A model generated the notes under the pieces. That model saw nothing but the letters and a program-made list of their open reading frames with translations. It was not told the origin of the DNA and did not search any database. This document shows, one piece after another, positions 33,546-43,770 of a stretch of DNA of 64,000 nt. Within the stretch, counting starts at the first letter, position 1, and each line of letters opens with the position of its first letter. The translations under genes were made by a program, and so were the position numbers. The DNA lies in assembly GCF_041146395.1 (NCBI RefSeq), contig NC_090990.1, positions 47,781,001 to 47,845,000 of the forward strand, given 5' to 3'. Source of the DNA: Eulemur rufifrons. Taxonomy: Eukaryota > Chordata > Mammalia > Primates > Lemuridae.

Positions 33546-34299
33546 GCGCCCAGGGGGAACCCGGGAGGAAGCAGCCTGAAGGTCACCATGACTCTGCTCA
33601 AACTGGCCCTGAATCTCCATCAGGGTGGCTCCATCAGAGAAGGGAGGTTCTAGGGTCCAAGTCAGAGGTCAGTTACGTGAGATCAGTCTGAAATTTGCTG
33701 AGGGGTAAGAGAGAAGGTCTGTGAGAATGTAAGCAAACTGGGGCTGGTAGAAAAGGAATTAGACGAAAAGGAAGACCTGGTGAGGTAGTGGGAGTTGTTG
33801 GGGAAGTGGGATTAGATGGAAATGGAGAATGGTGTCATCCCGTGGCTGAGGCCCTCAGGGGCCAGGGCTCCCTGCAGGACATTCCTGATGACATAGCCCT
33901 CATGCAGGCTGAGTGAGGAGACACCCCAACCATGTTGGCGGTAGGGAAAGGTGCTATTTCTCACCACTCCCGCCGTGCAACACACAAGAATAAAAGGGCA
34001 AGAGACAGAGAAATCAGAAAGCCTACGTTTCACAAAGAAATGCAAATGGTAGGCCCCCCCATTTAGGCAAAAGAGGATTACAAATGCTTGTTTATAAAGA
34101 TACATCCTCTTCTACTTTTCTAAGTTTTCCAAATTTTCTAGGCACAACATTTTAGAGTAGAAAAATCAACAATAACAATTTTAAAGCCATTCTATTAAAA
34201 AACGAACATTCTTTGTAGGCCACACGCTCTGACGGGAACTCAAGCTGTACCAGCTAAGACCTATCGGAGGTCAAAGAGATAATGGGAAAAACATGTAGA
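33546..34299. other. Unassigned stretch
   Basis: No repeat recognised. A 97-codon minus frame (33812-34105) has no known domain. Confidence 0.4.
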
Positions 34300-34735
34300 A
34301 ACATCAAGATAAATAATAATAGTCATAAAGAGTTCATGGCATTTCGTAAGGTGACTATGCCTGTTACGTGAGGAACTTTCATTAGAAGGAGAATATTAAA
34401 TGGAATGATGAAGGAGAGAAGCAGCTAAATGAATACTCTGAATCAGTATTTATTGAAGAAGACAATGGGGAAATTCCTGTTCCAAGGACACATTTTATGG
34501 CAAAGCAGAGAACGGCCTTGACAGGGACTCTTCGGTCTCTGAGGAGAAAGGTATGGAGCAACTTGGGGACTCCGTGCAGTAAATCACCAGGACCAGATGG
34601 TATTCATCCATGGGTTCTGAGTGAGATAAAGTGGGAAAGCATGAGTTCGGTGACAAGGATATATAATAGATGCTTAAAAACAGCCAATATCCCTGAAGAT
34701 TGTGAAGTCATTAATATAGTATCAAATATGTGTGT
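34300..34735 (+). pseudogene. CR1/L3 LINE reverse-transcriptase remnant
   Basis: The frame from 34497 encodes 'KSPGPDGIHPWVLSEI' (about residues 29-44) and then 'NRCLKTANIPEDCEVINIV'. This is the conserved start of a non-LTR reverse transcriptase of the CR1 clade, with the usual 'G-PDG-HP' box and the 'IPEDW' box (here Trp changed to Cys). Upstream DNA ('gaatcagtatttattgaaga') fits the preceding coding segment. It ends after the IPED box without the catalytic FADD motif. CR1/L3 is an ancient mammalian LINE, extinct in eutherians. This is one of the oldest datable insertions here. Confidence 0.8.
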
Positions 34736-34757
34736 GGGGTGTGTGTGCTCACACCCC
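34727..34757 (+). repeat. GT-rich short tract
   Basis: 'gtgtgtggggtgtgtgtgct' with 'cacacccc' after it. It is an imperfect purine-pyrimidine run. Confidence 0.6.
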
Positions 34758-34939
34758 TTGCATGTTCTGGGGCCTTGGTAAGGGGAGGAGTGGGGAGCAG
34801 GGTTGGTTTTCATTTCTTTTTTTTTTTTCAGAACCAAGAAAGATTCCTTGAAACAAAGGACAGAGGAGTTTTAGGTGGTAGAAAAGCATCAAAAGATAAA
34901 ACATCAAATTTAAGAGATGTTTAGTAACATTTAAATAGT

Positions 34940-35030
34940 TATTTTCCAGGTACCCTGGGAAACACTGTGATATAAAGATGAATAAACGTGCCCTCTATCT
35001 AATGGGAAGGCTCATAAGCTAAAGACTTTG
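34940..35030 (-). repeat. L2 antisense fragment
   Basis: 'ggtaccctgggaaacactgt', 'gatataaagatgaataaacg' and 'tgccctctatctaatgggaa' are antisense L2. Confidence 0.6.
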
Positions 35031-35254
35031 GTTATTTTCATGGTCCTGCTATTGGTTTTGTAAGGCAGTCGGCAGTGCGGCATCTTCTAGCACCATCAGC
35101 AGACAAAAGAAACATTTGGTAAGTTTTTTCTCCCTAACAAAATCATAAAGAAAGTTTCAGTTTGTTTGGCAAAATCTGGGGTCTTGAAAAGCAGGGATAG
35201 ACTTTCACCTCCATCCCATAGGAGCCAATCTCTGGATCCTAAGAATTATCTGGT

Positions 35255-35440
35255 AATAACAGTAATAACAGAGTAGCTAACATGTATTGAGTGCTTACTA
35301 TGTGCCAGGCTCTTTCCTGGTTCTTTATCTATAGTTCTCACTTAATTCTCATAACAGTTAATAAGTGGTAGACCTAGAATTTGAATTCTGATAGTACAAT
35401 TCCAAAGTTCATGCTTTTAACTATTACTCTATACTCTATA
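35255..35440 (-). repeat. MIR SINE, antisense, internally deleted
   Basis: 'agtagctaacatgtattgag', 'tgcttactatgtgccaggct' and 'ctcacttaattctcataaca' are excellent. The segment that should hold 'ccattttacagatgag' is missing and the copy resumes at 'aataagtggtagacctagaa'. Confidence 0.85.
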
Positions 35441-36224
35441 TGTATGTTTTATTCATAAAAGGGAAAAAAATTCACAAAAGGACTCTTGCCCTTATTACAG
35501 GTGATTCTCTTCTGTTTCATTAAAAGAATGATGCTCCCAAACCCCCAGATTGATTTCATGGCCCACCAATGGGTCACAGCCCACAATGTGTCTAGAGAAA
35601 TAAGAGTAATTAAATAAATAACCACATCCTCTTCAACTTTGAGGAACTCAGAGCTAAATGAAAGCTCTGGTATTAAAATCAGTGCATTGAAAAAGGTTCA
35701 GATCACTTTTAAACTGTCTTGGACCACTTCAGAGTGCTCTTAACATGGGGGCAGATCTGTTTCATCCAATTTCTTCCCCAGAAGTTTCAGTAAAAATTCT
35801 CTTCCATTTCATGGCCTCTGATTAGGCCATGTGCTGAATCTTCCAGCTATTGGTGTGGCCAGAGTCACTGGATGCTTTAATTAGCCAACCTTTAGTCACA
35901 TGCCTACCTCTGGAGATGTATGGATTGAGAGGGTCTTTTAGAGGGAGATTTCAGGGGTGGGGTATGGGGTAAATAGAAGCTACAGAAGGAAAAGGCAATC
36001 GATGTCCATTAGATACTGCTGCTCACATTTCATAGTTTCCAACCACTTATGAAAGTGGCCTACCAAACATCAAAATAAAACATACCACTTAACCTTGAAC
36101 TTCTCACATGCTGTGGGGAGAGGGACTGGGGCTGGGTGAGAATGCCACAGGTGTGCCCACCCGTACACCAAGGGGCTAACCCCGTGGGATAGTAACTCTC
36201 CCTTATCCCTCAACTGTCATTTCT
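35441..36224. other. Largely unassigned; possible old transposon pieces
   Basis: 'ggcccaccaatgggtcacag' (35561-35580) resembles a hAT terminal region. 'ctctgattaggccatgtgct' to 'tagtcacatgcctacctctg' (35817-35915) resembles a common old repeat I cannot name. No gene was found. Confidence 0.3.
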
Positions 36225-36430
36225 TCTGTGTAGCTTTTCCTGTATCACCCCTTCATAGAACTCCTACAGGCACTTCTCTTACATTGCAGTTATTCGTGTT
36301 GCAGGCTGTGTTCCCCCTGACTGTGAGTTCCTTGAAGATGGAGACTATTACATCTCTACAATCCTCACGCCTAGAAAATGCCTGATAACGAGGCGTACAA
36401 TGATTGTCACCTAAGTGAATCCTCCTGACA
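36225..36430 (+). repeat. L2 3' end
   Basis: 'ctgactgtgagttccttgaa', 'gatggagactattacatctc' and 'aaaatgcctgataacgaggc' follow L2. Confidence 0.65.
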
Positions 36431-36904
36431 CCACGAAGAGGATACCCCATAGCAACTCCTTGAGCCCAGGATCAACCTGCATCATTCTCAATCTGTGTGG
36501 ATTTCAGTCTCCACACCCACAATTTTTTTTTTTTTCAAAAGTCAGAAAAAATTGCTTTCAGATTCCCTGACACCCTGGGGCATGGGTGGGTAGCAAAACA
36601 AAACTTAGCAGGAGGCATGGAAGGTCCAAAAAAAAGGGGATTATCAGATAAACAGACTTGAAATTGCAGACAGTGATTATGAATTTAGACAGCTGAGCCA
36701 AAAACGTCACAAAAATTAGAATGAGTCTATAGAATTGGTAGGAACTGAGTTTCAGACTGATTTTGTTTACTCTGCTTTTTGAAAAACTGCCAGAGGTTCT
36801 GGGAAAGGGAAAAGGGGTAGGAGTTAATGTAGAGAAAACCGGCGAACAATACAAGATCTGATTTCTTACCCTCAGTTGAGGGAAGAAGAGACCCAACCAT
36901 AGCT
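36431..36904. other. Unassigned stretch with a T run at 36522-36535
   Basis: No recognised repeat body beside the T run. The 112-codon minus frame (36558-36896) has no known domain. Confidence 0.4.
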
Positions 36905-36985
36905 ATTTGCTGAGCACCCCGTGCTAGGCACTGGGGCTACCATAATGAATGACACAAATACAGTCCCGCATCACAGGGTTCACGT
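36905..36985 (-). repeat. L2 3' end, antisense
   Basis: 'tgctgagcaccccgtgctag', 'gcactggggctaccataatg' and 'aatgacacaaatacagtccc' are antisense L2. Confidence 0.7.
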
Positions 36986-37790
36986 GCTATCGGCAAGAGC
37001 TGAAAGAACTATTTTACTCTGTCTCACATATTATTTAAGACAGAGGCAATACTTACAAAATGCCTTAAGCTCCTCAGATAAAAGAAGTTATATAAATGAA
37101 GACACACTTAACTGAGAAAATCATTATATTTATTAATCCCTCAATGCACAGTGTTGTAGTAGTAGGATATAGATGACATAAATGTTCTTCCTTTGCCTGA
37201 AATAGAGAGTCAAGCCAGAAAAGCAAACATGAAAACAGAAACTAACCATAAACCAAAGCCCAGGCCCAGGGTAATATTGCTATATGCCCACCGGTCACCT
37301 GCCTGTAGAAATAAAAATCACGACCATGCCCTTTGCCCCACTTCCTCTGCCACCCATCCCGGGCGATGAGTGTGGTTACAGGGCTCTGAAATAGCAAAGA
37401 ATGATACTGATGCTTTTCTTACTGCTTCTTAAAGGCAATCATTATTCTTGGAATGATACTTTGTAAGTTCACCCTAATTATGGCCAAATTGATTAAGAGA
37501 TGCATAATCTAAGGATTAGCATTCGGACAATGCTGCTTAACTTAGCCAACAAGGATTCAAAAGAGGAAACAGCTGTGTTGTTCAGGAAGTTGTTTGGAAT
37601 AAAAGAGTGATTTTTGCCAGTAACATTCAGCCTTCGTAAATTCTTTAGAATCATCTCTTTCTTATTTGAACTCCCAAGCTGGGAACTTTCTGGGATCAAT
37701 ATTCTAAACACATGGTTCTTGGGTCTGTGGGGAAGGCAACAGCACTGTAGACATCAGAGACAGTTTTGGGCTCCACCCCTTGCTAACAAG
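36986..37790. other. Repeat-poor stretch
   Basis: No transposon recognised. 37440-37700 is moderately AT-rich with 'ccctaattatggccaaattg' and could be conserved, but nothing proves it. Confidence 0.35.
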
Positions 37791-37794
37791 GAAA

Positions 37795-37930
37795 CTGTCT
37801 GAATTCTCTTAGCCTCAGATATCCTATCCACAAAATAGGGAAGATAATCAATCAATACTTTAAGGGACTGTTGGGAAGAATAAATGAGCAACCACACATA
37901 AAGTTTCTAGCACATTACTTGGGAACTAAG
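37795..37930 (+). repeat. MIR SINE
   Basis: 'ctcttagcctcagatatcct', 'atccacaaaatagggaagat', 'agtttctagcacattacttg' are MIR. Confidence 0.7.
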
Positions 37931-37984
37931 AGTTTTTCTATCAATGTTTTTTCCTTTCCCTCCTTCTTTCCTCTTCTAGGATTT

Positions 37985-38090
37985 CTTATATACTTTTTTC
38001 TTTTTTTCCCTATGTTTTTAAATTTCAGAATATTATGGGGGTACAAACGTTTTGATTACATGATTTGTTTTTGTGCTTATATACTTTTTT
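37985..38090 (-). mobile_element. 76-base strepsirrhine L1 3' end with perfect target duplications
   Basis: The inserted part (38000-38075) reads, on minus, as the last ~60 bases of the strepsirrhine L1 3' UTR. On plus: T-rich start, 'aaatttcagaatattatggg', 'ggtacaaacgttttgattac'. It is flanked by an identical 15-mer 'cttatatactttttt' (37985-37999 and 38076-38090). Severe 5' truncation with intact duplications is typical of target-primed reverse transcription that stopped early. Confidence 0.92.
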
Positions 38091-38425
38091 AAAGTTGCAT
38101 TTTTAGCCACTAAACTGCCTACAGTAAGTAAATGAAGTATTCACTTTTTTTAAGAAAAGGAAATTTTCTTTTATTATGTTTCATGTCATACAAGCACCTT
38201 TACCAAAAAGCCTAAGAATGATAATCAGAAAAACAAAAAGCAATGTAAATATTTGTGTGGGTTCTCCTGGTAAGTTACAAAGCCATTCTTTTAGTAAGTT
38301 GATGAAGAAGCAAGGAGGAAGATGGAGGAGACAAAAATGTAGGGGTATCTATTAAATGATAGGCACTGAGTAGGCATGTTAGATAACATCACCTCTGTTA
38401 ATAAATATGACAGCATATTGATACT
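38091..38425. other. Unassigned stretch
   Basis: No clear repeat except a possible antisense MIR word 'gataggcactgagtaggcat' at 38359-38378. Confidence 0.4.
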
Positions 38426-38429
38426 TCTC

Positions 38430-38645
38430 TGACATCATAGCTCTGCTCCCTACTAGCTGTGTGGTCTTGAGCAAGTTATTTGACCTCTCTGTGCCTTACT
38501 TTCCACATTTGTGAAATGAGGGAAATGATTGCACCTATCTCATAAGGCTGCTAGAATTAGATGAGTTAATACACGTGAAACTCTTAGAACCGTGCCTGGC
38601 ACATAGTAAATATTGAATAAACATTAGTTGTTGTTAATAATCATA
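38430..38645 (+). repeat. MIR SINE, well preserved
   Basis: 'ctccctactagctgtgtggt', 'cttgagcaagttatttgacc', 'tctctgtgccttactttcca', 'aaccgtgcctggcacatagt' and 'aaatattgaataaacattag' are all MIR. Confidence 0.92.
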
Positions 38646-38720
38646 ATGATAATGATTATAACAGTAATAATATTTAAAAGCCCTTAACATCAAGGGTGCC
38701 ACATAGTAGATGCTCAATAA

Positions 38721-38780
38721 ATGCTACTTAGATAATAAAAGTAAAAGATGATGCTACCTAGATAATAAAAGTAAAAGATG
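38721..38780 (+). repeat. 30-base tandem duplication
   Basis: Two units of exactly 30 bases (38721-38750 and 38751-38780) begin 'atgctac' and end 'aataaaagtaaaagatg'. They differ at one base (T versus C at unit position 8). The first unit begins inside an SINE-like '-tgctcaataa' tail. Confidence 0.95.
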
Positions 38781-40290
38781 GTTTTTTTTAAAAAAAGTTT
38801 TCTCTTTCATTAAGTTTATTCTCTATAGGAACTGCCTCTATGTCAAGCAGAAATATATGAATACCTACTCTGATTTTATTTAGTAGGTTATCAAACCAGA
38901 AAATAAACCTTGCCTCTTTATACTAAATCTCTTTTGGAGCCCGTAGGGACTTGGAAAATGCGCTATCAGGCCGTTATGCAGAATTTCCAAGGCCAGCAAT
39001 TCCTCAGGTCCCTCTCCGCCCTTATCCCTATTAACACCCATAAAACACCAAGTCACAGCCTAAGGGCCTCTGGGAAGATGTCTTCTGTACATCTCACAGC
39101 CTCTTCCTCTCTGTCCCTTTCCTACCTCCCCAGCCCTTCACCTGCCACTCTGTTCAGTACACACTAAGATGCAGCAAAGCAAGCAACTTGGAAAGCTCCA
39201 CCTTCACCATGCCTCCTCTCAGGTTCACGGACTTGACTTTGGCTTCTCTCTGTGAGTTGGTCAGTCTTAGCCCATAGGAGACATTCAACACATGTTTACT
39301 GACGGAATGAAGGACACTGAACTGCAAAACAATCTATACACCAAAGCAACTGTATGCTATCCAGACGCAGGCTCACTGCAAATATTTACTCTTTCATCAT
39401 TTCTGCTTGTGGCTTCAATTAGAGAAGAATAATGCATGTGTCTTAAACAATTTTCAATATGTGATGGCAGAAATAGTTCTAGGTTACCATGTAAATAGAT
39501 ACAAAAGCAGCAAATCGCATGGCATTGACAATGTGAAAGGAACAGAATTGTCTAGATACTTAGAATAACATTGAACATGGAGGCTTGATTGCAAATGGAC
39601 TTTTGCAAACTATTTTATAAGTAACTCATCTACTAATCAAAGCACCCACACTCCCAGATGCTGGGACAAATACAAAATATTTGTTAGATCTGTTCTTTGC
39701 CCTCAAAGGACATATAATAAATACAGTTGTGAAAGGAAAAGATACACGAGAGGGCTCAGAATATTTCAGTGCTACATTGGTGGTACTAAGAAAGCTTCTC
39801 TGTAATTCTGAGAAAAGAATAATTAGTTGGAATGGAAAAAGTACATAATAAAAAGTTGGAGTTCTCAAAGTACAAAAATACCATAAAATTCACTTTAACC
39901 AGATTAATAACTATCCCCCCAAATTTATAATTTTAAACATATTTCATGCAGGCTGTAGAATACTTTGGCTATGCTCTACTATATCTATATTCTTATGAAT
40001 ACTATTAAAAAATACACATTCACATTAAAAAGTACATATTCACATGAGCTACAAAGCTGTAACTCAACATTTTAACACCTATGATTTTCAAAAAAATTAC
40101 AGAATTTTAGAGGTGATTCAAATCATTTCTGAACTCAGAGTCAAATTCTTCTATTTCCTTTTCCAGAAAGTTAAGGAATGCCTAATACATTAAAAATATG
40201 ATTAACTTTTAATTCTTTGGATTATTTACCGAGTCTATGGGCTAGTCAGCTTTGTTTCCTCTTTATGGAGAGCAGCTTCACTCCTGGCCT
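38781..40290. other. Repeat-poor stretch, ~1.5 kb
   Basis: No transposon firmly recognised. 'ggagacattcaacacatgtt' near 39280 suggests a decayed L2 tail. 38900-39170 is C-rich with an 85-codon frame lacking any known domain. Confidence 0.4.
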
Positions 40291-40311
40291 TTACATGTAA
40301 AGCAACTAGAC

Positions 40312-40470
40312 GAACCCTTGGCAGGTAGTAAATACTCAATAGCTATTACTACTATTGCTACTGTTGCTATTACTACTACTATTATTACTATTACGACTAC
40401 TGTGGCTTCTGCTATTGCTCTTACTGTTCCTTCTGTTATTACTCCCACTTTATTGCTGCTGCTATTCAGC
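40312..40470 (+). repeat. Imperfect (ACT/ATT/GCT)n trinucleotide tract
   Basis: It starts from a MIR-like tail ('gtagtaaatactcaatagct'). About 130 bases follow of degenerate three-base units, mostly ACT, ATT and GCT. Period three keeps overlapping plus and minus frames open, which is the reason for the 88- and 96-codon frames here. Confidence 0.85.
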
Positions 40471-40544
40471 CTTTGTTCACTAGCACTTCCCTCACCAGAG
40501 GACTGGCAACATAAATAAAAGAACGTGAGACTTACCCTAGATCT

Positions 40545-40824
40545 AGAGGTTCTTAACTTGTAGTCCAACGACCCTTGAACATGTGAACTTGAATGGAAAA
40601 ATTTACATCTTTATTTTCATTATCCTATAATGAAATGTAGCATTTCCTTCAATTGTAAATGTGGACAACAAACCACTGTAACGTAAGCAGTACCTGTGAC
40701 TTTGTCACCAGTAGAAATCATAGGTATTTTCATAGCACTCTATAGTTGTTGCAGAAATATCATTTATGTTTATCAATACTTCTCACCACTAGGTTTTGTT
40801 ATTTAACGCATTAATAAAGAAGTG
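40545..40824 (-). mobile_element. hAT-Charlie DNA transposon, part 1
   Basis: It starts 'gaggttcttaacttgtagtc', then 'tgacccttgaac'-like end, 'gacaacaaaccactgtaacg', 'gtgactttgtcaccagtaga' and 'ttatttaacgcattaataaa'. The same element resumes after the Alu at 41120. The minus orientation is my assignment. Confidence 0.8.
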
Positions 40825-41119
40825 GGCTGGGCGCAGTAGCTCACACCTTCTAATCCTAGCACTTTGGGAGGCCAAGGCAGGATCATTGCTTGAGGCCAGG
40901 AGCTCAAGACCAGCCTGGGCAACATAGCAAGACCCTGTCTCTACAAAAAATAGAAAAACTAGCTGGGCATGGTGGCACATGCCTGTAGTCCCAGCTGCAT
41001 GGGAGGCTGAGGCAGGAGGATCACTTGAGCCCAGGAATTTGAGGTTGCAGTGAGTTATGACGATGTCACTGCACTCTAGCCTCGGTGACGGAATGAGACC
41101 CTGTCTAAAAAAAAAAAAA
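40825..41119 (+). mobile_element. Alu dimer inserted in a hAT element
   Basis: 'ggctgggcgcagtagctcac', 'gcctgggcaacatagcaaga', 'cagctgcatgggaggctgag', 'gcactctagcctcggtgacg' then an A tail. Possible short duplication 'aaagaag' on both sides (40816-40822 and 41117-41123). It lacks the strepsirrhine 'gagcaagagcgag' segment and looks older than the copy at 30766. Confidence 0.93.
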
Positions 41120-41300
41120 GAAGCATATATATTTGCGGCCTTTATCTTTCTATAGCTGTCTGTATAATATATAACTGGCTTCCTTCACAAGCTTATGTAT
41201 TTTCTTTTATTCATTTAAAAGCATTATGCCGAGAAGGGTGCAGTAGGCTTCGCCAGACTGCCGAAGGGGTTCTGGCACAAAAATGGTTAGGAACCCCTGC
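41120..41300 (-). mobile_element. hAT-Charlie DNA transposon, part 2
   Basis: 'gcagtaggcttcgccagact', 'gccgaaggggttctggcaca' and 'aatggttaggaacccctg' form the other terminus. The end is inverted relative to 'gaggttcttaac' at 40549. Confidence 0.85.
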
Positions 41301-41314
41301 CCTAGACATTGACT

Positions 41315-41475
41315 CACAGAGCCTTTACTCACGCTATCCCCTCTGCCTAAAACACCCTTCCCTTCTTTTCCTATTGATTCATTCTTCCCAGCTTGTGCAA
41401 ATTTGCCCTCTTTGTGAAATCTTTCCCTCCCTCTTGGTCATTGGAACCAAATTGTTTGTTACACTTATCTCCTGA
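41315..41475 (+). repeat. L2 3' region
   Basis: 'cctctgcctaaaacaccctt', 'cttcccagcttgtgcaaatt' and 'ctttgtgaaatctttccctc' follow L2. Confidence 0.7.
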
Positions 41476-41640
41476 CTTTGAAGCTCTCTTTTACTAACTA
41501 TATAAATCTTGGACAAGTTTTTAAACTTTCTTAAACTCATTTTCCTTGCTTGTAAAATGGAAATAATAGTAATAGAAGTAATACTTATAATGGTTGTTAG
41601 GATTAAGCATATGCATATTGAATGATTAATATAATATTTA
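41476..41640 (+). repeat. MIR SINE
   Basis: 'tcttggacaagtttttaaac', 'ttgcttgtaaaatggaaata' and 'atggttgttaggattaagca' are MIR. Confidence 0.8.
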
Positions 41641-41643
41641 GAG

Positions 41644-42496
41644 TAGCAATTCTCAAACTTCTTAGTTTTGAGACAATTTTATTCTCTTAAAAATTTCTGA
41701 GAACTTCAAAGAGCCTTTGTTTATGTGGGTTGTATCTATAGATATTTATGATAGTCATGTGTTTAATGTTTCTTTACCAATTCATTTTAAAATAATAATA
41801 AATCTTGTTATATGTTACATAAATCACATTAACATAAATAACATATTTTTATGAAAAAAACTATATTTTCAAAAGAAAGTGAGAAAACTGACATTGTTTC
41901 CATTTTTGTATGTCTCTTTAGTGTCTGGCTTTAGTATCTATTGTAGTATGTTTTTTTGATTTATGTGTAGAAAGAAAATGGGCCTCACATAGATATACAG
42001 TTGGAAAAGGGAAGAGTATTTTAATAGTTGTTTCAGATAAAATAGTATTTTCCTTTAATGTTCTACCAATGTGACAAGTAGTATTTGGTTAGTTAAGTTA
42101 GTTGAGATGTGGAATCAGAAACAATATCAATAAACTTTTCATCCTCTGTTGCATTAAAATACATTGGTCTATCTTGAATTTTGAGTGAGTCTTTTACCCA
42201 AATATAATTTTATGTCATCATGCATCTGTCATTTGGAATGTGTTGATTAACTGAGTTATACATATCTTCCAAATATTGATAGGTTTTATTATACAATATA
42301 GAAAAAAATCACATTCATAAATAGCACCACGATCTCATCAGAAAAGTCTTTAGGTTTTGGGAAGCTGACACATTCACAGTGGTGGATAAACGTCCTCCAA
42401 AATTCCAATTTTCACATGAAAGTTCAAATTTTATCATCAATAAAAAATTCTGTCAGTTGTTTTTCCTTGAAGTAACAGGCTCCCTTCATTCATTTT
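41644..42496. mobile_element. hAT-Charlie DNA transposon with internal region
   Basis: 'tagcaattctcaaacttctt' is a hAT terminus. Then 'caaagagcctttgtttatgt', 'gggttgtatctatagatatt', 'acataaataacatattttta', 'cctcacatagatatacagtt', 'ggaaaagggaagagtatttt' and 'aaattttatcatcaataaaa' follow a long Charlie-type consensus. The copy is cut at the right by an antisense L1. No usable transposase frame remains. Confidence 0.8.
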
Positions 42497-42978
42497 TTTA
42501 TTTTGTTTTGTTTTCCTTTTTTATTTTTAATGATTATGGGTACATAACAGTTGCATAAATTTATATGGTACATGTGATATTCTGATACAGGCATACACTG
42601 TGTAATAATCAAATCTGGGTATATCCATCACCTCAAGCATTTATCATTTCTTTGTGTTAAGAATATTCTAATCCCCCTCTTTTAATTATTTTAAAGTATA
42701 CCATAACTTATTGTTAATTATAGCCACTTTGTTGTATTATCAAATATTGTTCATTCTATCTAACTATATTTTTGCATCCATTAACCATCCTCACTTTATC
42801 TCTTGCTTCCTTATTACCTTTCCCAGCCTCTGATAACCATCATTCTACTCTTTGTCTCCATGAGATCAATTGTTTTAATGTTTAGCTCTCACATATGAAT
42901 GAAGATATGTGAGATTTGTCTTCCGTGTTTGGCTAATTTCAATTAACATAAGTTCCAGGCCCCTTTCCCCCATCTCTA
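42497..42978 (-). repeat. L1 3' UTR, antisense, inserted in a hAT element
   Basis: 'aatgattatgggtacataac', 'gatacaggcatacactgtgt', 'ggtatatccatcacctcaag', 'attctactctttgtctccat' and 'cacatatgaatgaagatatg' are the reverse complement of an L1MA/L1PB-type 3' UTR. The T-rich start marks its polyA end. Confidence 0.9.
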
Positions 42979-43117
42979 CAACCAGACTAATTTAACTTGA
43001 ACTTTAAAATGTTGGATCTGTGCCTTATATACTAGCTCAGTCTCAAAAAGCTAACAATATTCACATGATATGTTGACAAGTTCCAAAAAAGATTTCCTTT
43101 TCACCTAAAAATATCTG
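42979..43117. other. Short unassigned segment, perhaps the rest of the hAT
   Basis: It may be the right end of the hAT element split by the L1. I could not confirm a terminal repeat. Confidence 0.3.
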
Positions 43118-43330
43118 CGCATTAGAGTCAGACCTGGATTCATTGGCAGAGATACTTTCTAAACTATGACCTGGGTTAAATCACTTTTCCTCATCTATAA
43201 AACAAGAATGTAATAAATGTTCACAAACTTCTTGCAAGGATCAAAACAGATAATGTATGTAAAATGCACGGCACAGACTGGTATACTTTTGGTGCTTAAG
43301 AACTAATAACTATTATTAATATTAATACTA
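43118..43330 (+). repeat. MIR SINE
   Basis: 'gcattagagtcagacctgga', 'cttttcctcatctataaaac', 'tgcacggcacagactgg' and an ATT-rich tail are MIR. Confidence 0.75.
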
Positions 43331-43340
43331 GGTGTGGTCT

Positions 43341-43343
<3 letters not shown>

Positions 43344-43371
<28 letters not shown>
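43344..43371 (+). repeat. (TA)14 microsatellite
   Basis: A pure TA run of about 28 bases directly next to the T tail of an antisense Alu. It is likely polymorphic. Confidence 0.97.
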
Positions 43372-43375
<4 letters not shown>

Positions 43376-43697
43376 TTTTTGAGACAGAGTCTCGCTCTGT
43401 TGCCCAGGCTAGAGTGCCGTGGCATCAGCCCAGTTCACAGTAACCTCGCACTCCTGGACTCAAACAATCCTCCTGCCTCAGCCTCCCAAATAGCTGGGAC
43501 TACAAGCAAACGCCAACATGCCAGGCTAATTTTTTCTATATATATTTTTAGTTGTCCATATATTTCTTTCTATTTTTAGTAGAGACGGGGTCTCGCTCTT
43601 GCTCAGGCTGGTCTCCAACTCCTGAGCTCAAACGATCCAACCGCCTCGGCCTCCCAGAGTGCTAGGATTACAGGTGTGAGCCACCACACCCAGCCCC
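43372..43697 (-). mobile_element. Strepsirrhine Alu dimer, antisense
   Basis: T-rich start, 'gagacagagtctcgctctgt', 'gagtgccgtggcatcagccc', linker 'ttttagttgtccatatattt', 'tctcgctcttgctcaggctg' and the end 'ccaccacacccagcc'. It is the same subfamily type as 27901 and 30766. The mammalian-looking frames in it are Alu chance frames. Confidence 0.95.
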
Positions 43698-43770
43698 GGC
43701 CTACATTTTCTAATAAGACTAGTACTGGGATAAAAGAAACCTGGGTCTGAGTCGAGGTCTGAGTCTTTGT

